From: Candidatus Absconditabacteria bacterium
GTDB lineage: Bacteria; Patescibacteriota; Gracilibacteria; Absconditabacterales; Absconditicoccaceae
NCBI GenBank assembly: GCA_028693445.1
Contig: JAQUVI010000001.1
Location: forward strand, 248,001-312,000
Direction: 5' to 3'
DNA: 64,000 bases
The notes under the pieces: generated by a model
What the model was told of the DNA's origin: nothing
Seen by the model: only the letters and a program-made list of their open reading frames with translations
Databases searched by the model: none
Made by a program: the position numbers and the translations under genes
Shown here: piece by piece, positions 51,349-59,767 of the stretch
Position numbering within the stretch: the first letter of the stretch is position 1
Layout: the number at the start of each line of letters is the position of its first letter

Positions 51349-52059
51349 ATGAAAGATCAAGAAAGATTGGAATTGTTGGAACAAATTAAAAATATTAAAA
51401 ATTGTATGATAGATGTTGCAACTAGAAATAAAGATATAAATGATATCGGTGATTATTATAAGCGTATTTATTGAGAGGTAAATAAAGTATTCTTTAACAT
51501 GTGAATTTCAAATCCCAATCCACATCGAGAATTGCGAGATTTTTATAATTATTGGAAAAATAATTGATTAGATTCATATCAGAGTAGAAGAAATTATGTG
51601 AACTGATTATATAAAAATATAGAGCTTTGAATCTATGATAATAAGGAAATTAAAGATAATAAAGTCGATTTTTGGACATTATTTAAACAAGAATTGATAG
51701 ATATATCAAAAAAACTTTTTGATGACTGACATTATAGTAGTTCGGTTCTTGAGGCAATGAAATTAGTAAATAATAAAGTAAAAGAAATTGTTAAAAATAG
51801 TGCTGGACAAGAATTTGATTGAGCCCCATTAATGGATAGAGCGTTTTCTTTATGATCCCCTATAATCAAACTGTCTGACTTATCATGACAAACAGAAAAA
51901 GATATTCAGCAATGATATATGGCTCTTTTTAAAGGTGCAATGTTGGCAATTAGAAATCCCAAAGCACATGATTATATTCAATTAGAAAAAGAAAAAGCAA
52001 TTCATTTTTTGTTTTTGGCTAATTTATTATTAATGAGATTAAAAGAGGCTGGGTATTAA
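51349..52059 (+). CDS. TIGR02391 (Ymh-like) HEPN-related protein
   Basis: 236 residues. The C-terminal half, GAPLMDRAFSLGSPIIKLSDL, then QQGYMALFKGAMLAIRNPKAHDYIQ, matches the TIGR02391 domain. Inside it, R-N-P-K-A-H (about 200-205) is again the Rx4H HEPN motif. The N-terminal half is helical (NKDINDIGDYYKRIYGEV). Members are found in phage-defence islands and are suspected RNases. With the 49.3-kb protein this makes two HEPN-motif proteins in 2.8 kb. Confidence 0.82.
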
Positions 52060-52222
52060 AAAAACAGTATTTTCATACTGTCCAATTAAATTTGCTGGTC
52101 TATGGATTTGCACCATAGTTCTCTTCCTACAACGCAAGAATTAATAATTTACTTTACCTAATGTTTGAATGTTATGTGCATGGTGGCTACTAACTAGCAC
52201 CAGCGCGGAGGAGACCAGCACA
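52060..52222 (-). ncRNA. Candidate structured RNA with T-arm-like 3' domain and own terminator
   Basis: In minus sense a 7-bp closing stem GCTGGTC / GACCAGC encloses about 112 nt. The 3' side reads TATGG-TGCAAAT-CCATA-GACCAGC-A, the exact geometry of a tRNA T-arm plus acceptor (5-bp stem, 7-nt loop, 7-bp acceptor, discriminator A). The 5' side has a hairpin GGTGCTA / TAGCCACC, and the middle is AT-rich and unpaired. About 15 nt later ACAGTA / TACTGT with T7 forms a terminator. It is too long for a tRNA and too short for a normal tmRNA. No protein reads through it. Confidence 0.5.
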
Positions 52223-52423
52223 TCATTCTGAACATAAAATTATTTTTTCAGTAATCATTCTAATATCTGTTATAGCAAATAAAAATTTGTACAACATTCC
52301 TAGAATGGTAAAGATAGTTATTATTCATGCATTAATTTAAGTATAATGAAAAAATAAGAAAATAAAATATAAAATTTTAATATACCCCCAAACGCGTTAA
52401 AAAAACCGAGAAATTCTCTAAAC

Positions 52424-52459
52424 AAAAAATTCACCAGTCAGACTTTCGTCCCGGTGAAT
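52424..52459 (-). terminator. Terminator of the GHKL-STAS operon
   Basis: In minus sense ATTCACC / GGTGAAT around a 17-nt loop, then TTTTTT. The 200 bp between it and the candidate RNA hold nothing I can name. Confidence 0.75.
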
Positions 52460-52491
52460 ATTGGCAGCGTGAATATAATAAAATTTACTAT

Positions 52492-52758
52492 TTATGCAAG
52501 TTGTTTTCTTCCTACAATTACTTGTTTGATTAGATTTTTGAAGAAGTTATCTTTGAGATTGGTTATCTTAAAAACTTTTCCAAATTGTGCAAATCATTTG
52601 GCAAATAATTCATCAGCAAAAGAACTTGCAAGAAATTTTATTCCTTCAAAATCAAATTCCACATTGAAATTTTCTTTTTGAGCAATAGCAAAAACAATCT
52701 TAGCTTGTTGTCTTGATACCAATACTTCTCAAAATTCTTTTAAATGTATCGCTTTCAT
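52492..52758 (-). CDS. STAS-like (DUF4325) protein
   Basis: 88 residues: VLVSRQQAKIVFAIAQKENFNVEFDFEGIKFLASSFADELFAKGFAQFG. The 'V-x-F-D-F-x-G-I-x-x-(L/I)-x-S-S-F-(A/C)-DE' strand and loop is the DUF4325 signature, a small relative of anti-sigma-antagonist STAS domains. The gene begins 5 bp after the stop of a GHKL ATPase, its usual partner. The pair resembles a kinase/antagonist switch. Confidence 0.88.
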
Positions 52759-52763
52759 CTGGC

Positions 52764-53657
52764 TTAAAATAAGTCATCTAAATGTTCTAATTCTTCTATG
52801 TCTAGTCATTTTACCAACGCTCCTTTTGATATCAAATTATCTATAACATCTTTATTTAATGTACTGATATCAAATTTTATGTCAAGCAAATTTCCTTGCC
52901 AAAATCAATTGTTGGAGAAATAAGTGGTATCTAGTCACTTTTGCTGACAATAAGTATCTCAACTATAAAAGATTAATTCAGATCAAGTAGCTTTTATGAT
53001 CTCCAAAGTTCCATAAAGTCAGTTTCCTGCTCAAATATCTCTATCTCTTGTTACTCCTTTTTGTAATGCAAGATCTATATAATATTTGTAACCCAATTTT
53101 GGATTGTAATAAGAACTATCTTTAAATGATTCTTTGATTCAAATGCCATTATCTACCACACAAAAATTTATAATATTAGTATACGGGAAAACTTGCATCA
53201 TATACAAACATCATTTATTTTTAAAATCAGCTTGAGAATGAGTTAAAACATTATCAATTAATTCTCGCATTATCCAATAGAATGTTTTATAAAGATCATC
53301 AAAGTCTGATTTTTGAAGAGATAAATGCTGTAAAAATTTGGTAGTAACAATATCCATATCTGTTACTTTTTTTATTGTGTCTTGGTCAATAGCAGTAATT
53401 TCTATTAAACTATTTCTATCTGTTTTACATAGTGGAATATTATGCCCTATATATTCGAAAAATCCACATCTTTCGAGATAGTTTTTTACATGAGTGTTGG
53501 TTATCTTATCAATATTTTTGATAGATATCTTTTTATCAGTGTATAAAGATAATATTCCCAATAAAAAAGCTGGTTCACAAAAATCATAAACAGATAAATC
53601 AATTTCTGTTATATTATTTTGTGTGATTTGTAATAAATGTTCAAAATTTCCACGCAT
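52764..53657 (-). CDS. GHKL-type ATP-binding protein (partner of DUF4325)
   Basis: 297 residues. The N-terminal 120 residues are STAS-like (ITEIDLSVYDFCEPAFLLGILSLY). The ATPase has an N box IMRELIDNVLTHSQ, a G1 box VVDNGIGIKES, and a G2-like GAGNGLYGTLEIIK. There is no phospho-acceptor His domain, so it is more like an anti-sigma kinase than a sensor kinase. In-frame extension upstream to an alternative start lacks homology; the ATG before RGNFEHLL is preferred. It pairs with the STAS-like protein. Confidence 0.85.
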
Positions 53658-53789
53658 GTATATACAAATATATAAATAAAAGAATTGTAGCAAAGAATTT
53701 TTTGTTTGCAAGTTATATTTTATAACCAGATAATTTCCCACAACTAAACATTTCCTCTCAAATTTTGTACAACAATCTTTCAAATCATC

Positions 53790-53817
53790 TTGATTTATGT
53801 AAAATAAAGTTTACAAT
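53790..53817 (+). promoter_or_regulatory. Promoter and operator of the first Panacea gene
   Basis: TTGATT, 16 bp, TACAAT. The -10 is overlapped by the palindrome TGTAAA-N6-TTTACA (53798-53815), a likely autoregulatory site for the HTH protein behind it. Confidence 0.65.
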
Positions 53818-53849
53818 CAACTTAGATTTTTACCCATTACCTATCCACA

Positions 53850-54593
53850 ATGGATCAAAAAAAAATCTGAGAAAAAATCAAGAAACTCAGACAAGACGCC
53901 AATATGTCCCAAGATGATTTTGCAAAAGCTCTAGATGTTAGTAGGGTAACTTTTTCTCAAATCGAACAAGGAGAAAGAGAACTCAAACACTCCGAACTTA
54001 TCAAGATTGCAGGATTGTTTGAAATGAGTCTGGACAATCTGATTGCAGAAGAAAAAGAAGTAGCCAAAATTACCAAAATCCCAAAAGAAGAGGATCCGTT
54101 TTACAAGTTTAAACAAGTTTTTTTGTATATCCTCAATAAATGTGCCCAAAAACCAAACGTAGGTAAAACCGTACTAAACAAACTTCTTTATTTTTCTGAT
54201 TTTAATTTTTACGAAAAAAGTTTCCAATCTATCACCGGTGTAGAGTATGTAAAACTCCCAAAATGACCAGTCCCAAAAATCATGGATCTTATCTTGCCTC
54301 AAATGGAACAAGAACAACTAATCAAACAAATCGAGATTCCTTATTTCAATTATACTCAACAAAGAATCCTTCCACTTATTTCTCCTGATATGAGTATATT
54401 TAGTGCTGCTGAAATTATAGAAATAGATGACGTTTTGGCGAAATATTCAGATAAAAACGCTGATCGATTGAGTGAACGATCTCACAATGATATGCCATAC
54501 AAAGCTACCAAAAATATTGGAGATACGATTTCATATGGATTGGTTGGCTATCGTGATCCAATGTATTGCGTAACAGAACGGGTGGATGATTAA
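53850..54593 (+). CDS. HTH + Panacea (DUF4065) antitoxin-like regulator, no toxin adjacent
   Basis: 247 residues. An XRE-type helix-turn-helix occupies 1-60 (MSQDDFAKALDVSRVTFSQIEQGERE). The Panacea domain starts near 88 with FLYILNKCAQKPNVGKTVLNKLLYFSDFNFYEKSF and ends with the SHNDMPYK helix typical of the family. Panacea domains neutralise many unrelated toxins. Here no toxin gene is adjacent: the next gene is a second, shorter-diverged HTH-Panacea protein. It could be an orphan regulator or share the neighbour's toxin. Confidence 0.88.
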
Positions 54594-54655
54594 ATTTCTG
54601 ACCTGTAATGAATTTGAAAAAGACCATTTTCTTAACTTTACAAAAACTTATACAA

Positions 54656-54707
54656 TTTTACATCTATTTGTAAAATAACTTGATTTATTGTAAAAAATCA
54701 ATACTAT
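54656..54707 (+). promoter_or_regulatory. Promoter and operator of the second Panacea gene
   Basis: TTGATT, 16 bp, TACTAT (54680-54707), preceded by the perfect palindrome TTTTACA-N6-TGTAAAA (54656-54675). The half-sites equal those before the first Panacea gene, in opposite order. Confidence 0.65.
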
Positions 54708-54735
54708 TCGCACACCTTTATTTTTTACTATAAAA

Positions 54736-55539
54736 ATGAAATCTCTTCATTCAATACTTCAAAAACTTAGAGAAGATGCGTGATATACCCAAGAAGAATT
54801 GGCGAATATGTTGGGGATTAGTAGAGTTACCCTTGCAAACATAGAATCTGGCAAAAGAGATGCGCATGATATGCTCAGCAAATACAGAGATATTTTTGAT
54901 ATGCGAGAAACTAATATTAAATTAGGAGATATTGATTATCCTGAATTTTCTGTAAGCCCAGGAAATACAGAAAAATTTAAAGAACTGCTATTGTATATTT
55001 TATATAAAGTAGGTATGAAACCAAATATAGGGAAAACGGTGTTGTATAAATTACTATATTTTTGTGATTTCAATTTTTATGAAATGTATGGCAAAAGTAT
55101 AACAGGTATACAATATATAAAGCTTCCAAAAGGTCCAGCTCCATATAAATTTGATGCTATTATAGAAGAAATGAAAGAAGAAAATGAAATATTAACTGTA
55201 GATAGTGAATATAAGGGGTATAGACAACAAAAATATATGCCTAACAGGCATTACCAAAAAGTGTTTTTTCCACAAGAAATAGAAGTTATAAAACAAGTTC
55301 TAGAGACTTTATCTGATGTTAATGCCTCAGATATTTCTGAATATTCTCACAAAGATGCACCACGAAAAGAAACAAAAGATATGGAAATAATAGAGTATGA
55401 CTTAGTAAAAAAAAGAAATTATCCTTATTCAGTTTTACAAAAGATACAAAAGAAACAAGAAGCTCAGCAATTTGCAAAAGCTACCTGATTTTTTAATGAT
55501 TTAGCTAATGAGCCAGATTTATATGAAGATTATAGATAA
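54736..55539 (+). CDS. HTH + Panacea antitoxin
   Basis: 267 residues. XRE HTH (YTQEELANMLGISRVTLANIESGKRD) is followed by the Panacea domain (LYILYKVGMKPNIGKTVLYKLLYFCDFNFYEMYGKSITG ...), SEYSHKDAPRKETKD and a helical C-terminal tail (about 235-267) absent from the neighbour, probably the toxin-contacting part. It overlaps the next gene, a MazF/PemK-like toxin, by 17 bp, which indicates translational coupling. Confidence 0.9.
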
Positions 55540-55861
55540 TTTATCTTTCTGAGATATACTACTCGTTGATTACGAATTTACTGATTGAAAATGATCTAAG
55601 CTGAGACCAATTCTTTTCCTTTTCTCAGAAAAAGAAGATTATACAATTCTTAAAATGACTTCTCAAGAAGCAGTTGATGATAAATATTCAATAGAAATAA
55701 AACCAGACATACAAAACAATCTTAGATCAATAACATATGTTAAGATCAAAAAGATCACAACATTTCATGAATCTTTATTTGCCAGAAAAATCTGATCTCT
55801 TTCATTATCTCAAAAAAAGAAGATTAAATCATTATTAGAAGATATTATTTATCATTTATAA
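55523..55861 (+). CDS. MazF/PemK-like toxin
   Basis: 112 residues. It opens LSFGDILLVDYEFTDGKGSKLRPILFLF, the MazF/PemK N-terminus (GDxVLxxxxxTxGKGxKxRP), where the RP turn and preceding loop form the RNase active region; two of these glycines are UGA. The rest is shorter and more diverged, with a C-terminal helix QKKKIKSLLEDII. MazF proteins are sequence-specific mRNA interferases. It overlaps the Panacea antitoxin, so the two form a toxin-antitoxin unit. Confidence 0.82.
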
Positions 55862-55867
55862 TTACTA

Positions 55868-56023
55868 ATGACACTAAAAGACGTACGAAAAATATTTGAT
55901 CCTATTTTGTCTGTTTTCAGTGTAAATGGTAACTGGTGGAAATTACTAGTTCTGTTTTGAATTGTTGGGTTAGTAAAATATATTTTTCGATGAGTATGAA
56001 AAAACAAAAAGATAAGAAGATAA
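55868..56023 (+). CDS. Small single-helix membrane protein
   Basis: 51 residues: MTLKDVRKIFDPILSVFSVN, then WWKLLVLFGIVGLVKYIF and a basic GKNKKIRR tail. It starts 6 bp after the toxin stop, in the same transcript, and is followed by a terminator. It could be an accessory membrane peptide of the TA operon. Confidence 0.65.
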
Positions 56024-56036
56024 AATATTTCTTCTA

Positions 56037-56063
56037 AAAAAGCCCCCTTCAGGGCTTTTTCTC
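56037..56063. terminator. Bidirectional terminator
   Basis: AAAAAAGCCC / GGGCTTTTT hairpin between the toxin operon and the convergent DUF2726 gene. Confidence 0.9.
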
Positions 56064-56741
56064 TTATTCTAATTTCTCTTTTATTCTCTCAATAATGTAA
56101 TTCTCATTATATACTTGATCATTTGTTATTACTAAAAATGGTAATTCACAAGAATTAAATAGGCTTTCTACAAAGATATCTCTTTCTATCATTTTTTCTG
56201 AATTATGGCTTTCTCAGTTTACTTCAATACCAAGTACTGGATTATAATTATTTGTTTGATCTACAATTAAAAAATCAACATGTCTTGATCGTATTTTATT
56301 TAATTCTGCTTGTTTATGCGAAGAATACTTATCTGGTTCAAAGATGTCTGCCAATCTTGTTTTTGGAAAAATATCATATTTTCAAGGATATTGAGTATTT
56401 AATATGTTTTTTAAAGAATTGAAAAAATCAAGTTCATGTAAAGAAAAGAAATACTTTTTCATTTGGTATTTTAATTCGTATTCAATAAGCATAACTTTAG
56501 AATTTATATAGTCCATTTCTTCTTTAAGAATATTTTTTTCGTTTCTTCTACGAACAATAAATCTCCAAATTATTAATCATAAGAGTATCGTTCATCATAA
56601 AATAATAAATACTAAATACTTTTTAAAAAAGAAACTAATGTCTTCTTTATATTTATATAACAATCAAACTACGCCTAGAGCAATAAGGATAAGTATTCTT
56701 CCTAGAAGATTATCAAAATCGTTTCTATAATATCTAGCCAT
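56064..56741 (-). CDS. Membrane-anchored DUF2726 nuclease-like protein
   Basis: 225 residues. Two N-terminal membrane helices (ILILIALGVVGLLY; FIILGGTILLGLIIW) are followed by a Lys/Arg stretch and the DUF2726 domain: TRLADIFEPDKY, SRHVDFLIVDQTNNYNPVLGIEVNGESH, with Asp and Glu in the place of a PD-(D/E)XK/Vsr-like active site. The family is a predicted endonuclease-like domain fused to membrane or topoisomerase-zinc modules. Its place in a TA and defence run supports a nuclease role, not shown. Confidence 0.8.
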
Positions 56742-56879
56742 AATCTATATAGTAAACAATAAAACATCAAAATTATACTCCAAAAATTTAAATTTGCAAA
56801 TATCAAATCCACTCCCACTTACCATTGAAATCCCTCAACCAATACCTACAAAAACACTATCTTTTATTTTCTGTTCTCA

Positions 56880-57173
56880 ATGAGCATGGTAGTTACAAAA
56901 AACAAGAAGTCTCCAGCAAAAGCAAAGGCTGCGACTCTCAAAATCGAAGCATCTTGTGATAGTGAACAACTCTCTCAAGCAGTTGATTCTTGCAAAACAA
57001 TGAAGTGTGGTACTCCAAAACCAAACTGTATTTATATTATGGGACTCATCGGTGCGGCTATTTATTTTATCGGAAATGCTGTAGGATTTCGAGGTGGGGT
57101 AGTAGCCTTCCTCAAAGCTATCGTTTGGCCAGTATTTTTGGTAAAATGATTATTGGCTTATTTAGCAATGTAA
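56880..57173 (+). CDS. Small Lys/Cys-containing membrane protein
   Basis: 97 residues. A basic tail (KNKKSPAKAKAATLK), then CDSEQLSQAVDSCKTMKC and one or two membrane segments (YIMGLIGAAIYFIGNAV; AFLKAIVWPVFLVKGLLAYL). An Ala/Lys-rich start with a C-terminal membrane anchor is its main character; no family recognised. A terminator follows. The hydrophobic end with GFRGGVVAFLKAIVWPVFLV resembles small 'YggT/DUF5652-like' CPR proteins, but I would not name it. Confidence 0.72.
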
Positions 57174-57197
57174 TTTTCACTTCACTATATTCTCATA

Positions 57198-57228
57198 CAA
57201 TCCAGAAGCAATTCTGGATTTTTTTTGT
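57198..57228 (+). terminator. Terminator of the 97-residue gene
   Basis: AATCCAGA / TCTGGATT with T8. Confidence 0.9.
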
Positions 57229-57261
57229 TGGATAAAATTGATTGCTTTGTCAAAAATAGAT

Positions 57262-57289
57262 TTGACAATAAGATAGAGATTTTTATAAT
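57262..57289 (+). promoter_or_regulatory. Promoter of abiEi-abiEii
   Basis: TTGACA, 16 bp, TATAAT. Confidence 0.78.
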
Positions 57290-57339
57290 TGAGAAAATAA
57301 AAACAAAAAACTTGCATTTATTATATATTTCATTAAAAT

Positions 57340-57357
57340 GGGTATGTATTTATACCC
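57340..57357. promoter_or_regulatory. Palindromic operator before abiEi
   Basis: GGGTAT-N6-ATACCC, 14 bp before the ATG used here. AbiEi-type antitoxins repress their operons through inverted repeats, so this is the expected site. Confidence 0.6.
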
Positions 57358-57370
57358 AAAACAATGACAA

Positions 57371-57946
57371 ATGAAATATGTAGCAAATATATTAGGTTCT
57401 GGACATACAGTATTTACCTACGATTATCTCAAAGGTATTTTGCATATTCAAAATCATAATACACTCAAAGAAATAGTCAAAAGACTTATAAAATCTGGAA
57501 TTTTTGTTCGTCAGTTTCCTGGTATATGGACATTGGTAAATTATGATGCCTATGAATTTGCAAGTAAAATTAGATATCCTTCTTATATTTCATTGGAAAC
57601 AGTTTTACAAAAGGATGGCGTTATATTTCAAGATTATTCAAAAGTAATAACAATGATTTCAGATAATACATTAAATAAGAAGATAGGTGATATGTTGTAT
57701 AGTTATCGTAAAATCAATCCTAAAATATTATTTAATCCATTGGGTATTGTAAACAAAAAGAAATACATGATAGCAACCAAAGAGAGAGCAATTTGTGATA
57801 TGCTTTATTATAATCATTCCTATTATTTTGATAATGTGAATGACATAGATATGGATATGATGAACCAGCTTTCTATAATATATCCCCAGAAAACGGCTTT
57901 AGCTATTAAGACAATTATCAAAGATGTTGAATATCGCAAGCCATAG
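57371..57946 (+). CDS. abiEi: AbiEi-type antitoxin
   Basis: 191 residues. A winged-helix N-terminal domain (FTYDYLKGILHIQNHNTLKEIVKRLIKSGIFVRQFPGIWTL) is followed by a C-terminal antitoxin domain with YPSYISLETVLQKDGVIFQD and KKYMIATKERAICDMLYYN, both typical of type IV antitoxins. It both represses the operon and counters the nucleotidyltransferase toxin. An in-frame ATG at 57338 exists, but it would put the start upstream of the palindrome; the present one fits better. No UGA among eight glycines. Confidence 0.92.
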   Translation: MKYVANILGSGHTVFTYDYLKGILHIQNHNTLKEIVKRLIKSGIFVRQFPGIWTLVNYDAYEFASKIRYPSYISLETVLQKDGVIFQDYSKVITMISDNTLNKKIGDMLYSYRKINPKILFNPLGIVNKKKYMIATKERAICDMLYYNHSYYFDNVNDIDMDMMNQLSIIYPQKTALAIKTIIKDVEYRKP

Positions 57947-58628
57947 AAAATATATGTACGAATTTATCAAAGGATTTTTTGCGTTACCACAATCAAGTGA
58001 TTATGCTTTCAAAGGTGGAACTATGGCATATTTTTTGTATAATTTAGATAGATTTTCTACAGATATAGATATTGATTGTTTACAGGGATTACCATCTTTG
58101 GAATTTCAAAAAGAAATAGAAAATCTAATACAATCTTTTGGTAAAATAAAGGAATTTCAATCATTTAGAAATATGTATCGTTATATATTTAGTTATGGCG
58201 AAAGTGATCATAATATCAAAATAGAATTTAATGAAAGAATCCGAAAAGCAAACAAATATGAAACAGCAAATTTCTTTGGTATCCCTTTGCAAGTCATGGA
58301 AAATAGTACAATGTTTGCAAATAAATTGGTTGCTTTGGTAAATAGACCAAAACTAGCAACAAGAGATCTTTGGGATATTAGATTTTTTTTCAAAAATAAT
58401 TTTCCTATAAATACAGAGGTAATAGAGGAGAGAACAGAAAAAAATATAAAAAATTTTATTCAGGATCTTATCGTTTTTTTGGATACAAAATGTAACAAGA
58501 GTATTGTTGTGGACGCAAACCTTGGAATTGTACTTACTGATCAACAAAAGCGTTGGGCTAAAAAATATTTAGTTTCTGAAGTTCGTTCTTTGTTGGAATA
58601 TACTTTATTTGAATTAGATCGTAAATAA
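57924..58628 (+). CDS. abiEii: AbiEii/AbiGii nucleotidyltransferase toxin
   Basis: 234 residues. YAFKGGTMAYFLYNLDRFSTDIDID car­ries both toxin motifs of the DNA polymerase beta-like fold: GGTxxxxxY and the metal-binding DIDID triad. HNIKIEF and LVALVNRPKLATRDLWDI are further family blocks (the latter with the R-D-LxD motif). Its target in other systems is tRNA acceptor stems. It overlaps the antitoxin gene by 23 bp. None of its nine or so glycines is UGA. The stop codon is directly abutted by the next gene's ATG. Confidence 0.93.
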   Translation: MLNIASHRKYMYEFIKGFFALPQSSDYAFKGGTMAYFLYNLDRFSTDIDIDCLQGLPSLEFQKEIENLIQSFGKIKEFQSFRNMYRYIFSYGESDHNIKIEFNERIRKANKYETANFFGIPLQVMENSTMFANKLVALVNRPKLATRDLWDIRFFFKNNFPINTEVIEERTEKNIKNFIQDLIVFLDTKCNKSIVVDANLGIVLTDQQKRWAKKYLVSEVRSLLEYTLFELDRK

Positions 58629-59333
58629 ATGTTATCTCTCACTTCTCTCAGGACACAACTCAAATCTCTTTCAGATCCCAAAACTAGAGAATCTTTCCAT
58701 CGTTTCTTCAAAGAACCAGTCACTGCCTATGGAGTCAAAAGTGCATTAGTACAAAAACTTGCCAAAGAGAAGTGGAAAGAGATCAAAGAACTAGATAAGA
58801 AAACAATTTTCTGATTATGTGAAGAATTATTTAAATCTGACTATTGTGAAGAAGCATTCGTCGCGTGCAATCGAACCTATGCGTTGAGGAAACAGTACCA
58901 ACCAGAAGATTTTCAGATTTTTTATAATTGGATAGATAAATATATAAATAACCGAGCGAAATGTGATACCTTCTGTAATCATACCATGGGAGCGTTTATC
59001 GAGATGTATCCACAATATATAAAAGAGATAAAAAAATGGACGAAGTCGTCCAATAGATGGGTAAAAAGGGCATCTGCTGTTAGCTTTATTGTGCCAGCGA
59101 GAAGAGGAATGTTCTTGGCGGAGCTTTTCCAGATTGCAGATGATTTATTGCTGGATCCTGACGATATGGTCCAAAAATGATACGGACGGATGCTCAAGGT
59201 TGCCAGCCAAGCTCACCAACAAGAAGTTTTCAACTATGTGATGAAGCATAAAGCAGTTATGCCCAGGACAGCCCTGAGATATGCGATAGAAAAAATGGAT
59301 AAAGAATTGAAGGTCGAAGCGATGAAAAAATAA
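58629..59333 (+). CDS. DNA alkylation repair (AlkD-like) protein
   Basis: 234 residues in HEAT-like helical repeats. PVTAYGVKSALVQKLAKEKW near the start is the family's substrate-groove segment. AYALRKQYQPEDFQIFYNWIDKYINNRAKCDTFCNH and WTKSSNRWVKRASAVSFIVPAR, with its W-x-x-R-A motif, match DNA alkylation repair proteins, which flip out or cleave alkylated bases. Two or three UGA glycines occur (IFGLCEE, QKGYGRM), unlike the abiE genes it follows without a gap. Confidence 0.88.
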
Positions 59334-59371
59334 TTATCTAATAATTGGACGTTTTATATCGTCTTCAAAAA

Positions 59372-59399
59372 TTGACAAAAAATATTTTCTGCTTATAAT
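59372..59399 (+). promoter_or_regulatory. Promoter of the 94-residue gene
   Basis: TTGACA, 16 bp, TATAAT, 30 bp before the ATG. Confidence 0.82.
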
Positions 59400-59428
59400 G
59401 GAATCAGTTTATTTCTTCATCTCAAAAC

Positions 59429-59713
59429 ATGATCAAATCTATTCGAAAAATGATCAACAAAAATTATACGGTAACTTGCGTAGTTTTCGCTATCGTTTTT
59501 TATGGGATGATTATCTTGCAACATACACTTATCCATGTAGCACATGTACGAAGATATATCGAGGTAGGTTTTGTTAGTGATATCTTCAACAAAATTCTGT
59601 CTGCAATTTACAACGTGACCTTGAGTACATTGTGCTTACTTCCAAATATTATAATTTCTGTATTGCTTTCTTTGCTTATCATCCATCTTTATACCAAAAT
59701 TTTCAAAAAATAA
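59429..59713 (+). CDS. Small two-helix membrane protein
   Basis: 94 residues with helices at about 14-33 (VTCVVFAIVFYGMIILQHT) and 66-86 (LCLLPNIIISVLLSLLIIH), plus basic ends. Both glycines are GGN. It has its own promoter and terminator. No family recognised. Confidence 0.75.
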   Translation: MIKSIRKMINKNYTVTCVVFAIVFYGMIILQHTLIHVAHVRRYIEVGFVSDIFNKILSAIYNVTLSTLCLLPNIIISVLLSLLIIHLYTKIFKK

Positions 59714-59728
59714 GGAAAAAGGATTGTT

Positions 59729-59758
59729 AAAAAAGAGCCGATTTGGCTCTTTTTTTTA
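59729..59758. terminator. Bidirectional terminator
   Basis: AAGAGCC / GGCTCTT with a short loop and long A/T tracts, between the 94-residue gene and the histidine kinase. The 23 nt from 59729 are identical to 61183-61205. Confidence 0.92.
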
Positions 59759-59767
59759 TTTTCGATT

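Noticed and set aside
52060-52222. tmRNA
   Set aside because: Only about 127 nt between acceptor arms, no tag ending in Ala-Ala, and the loop lacks the TTC of the T-arm; retained only as an unnamed structured RNA candidate.
52060-52222. Retron msr-msd RNA based on GCTGGTC / GACCAGC inverted repeats
   Set aside because: No reverse transcriptase gene lies within the window.
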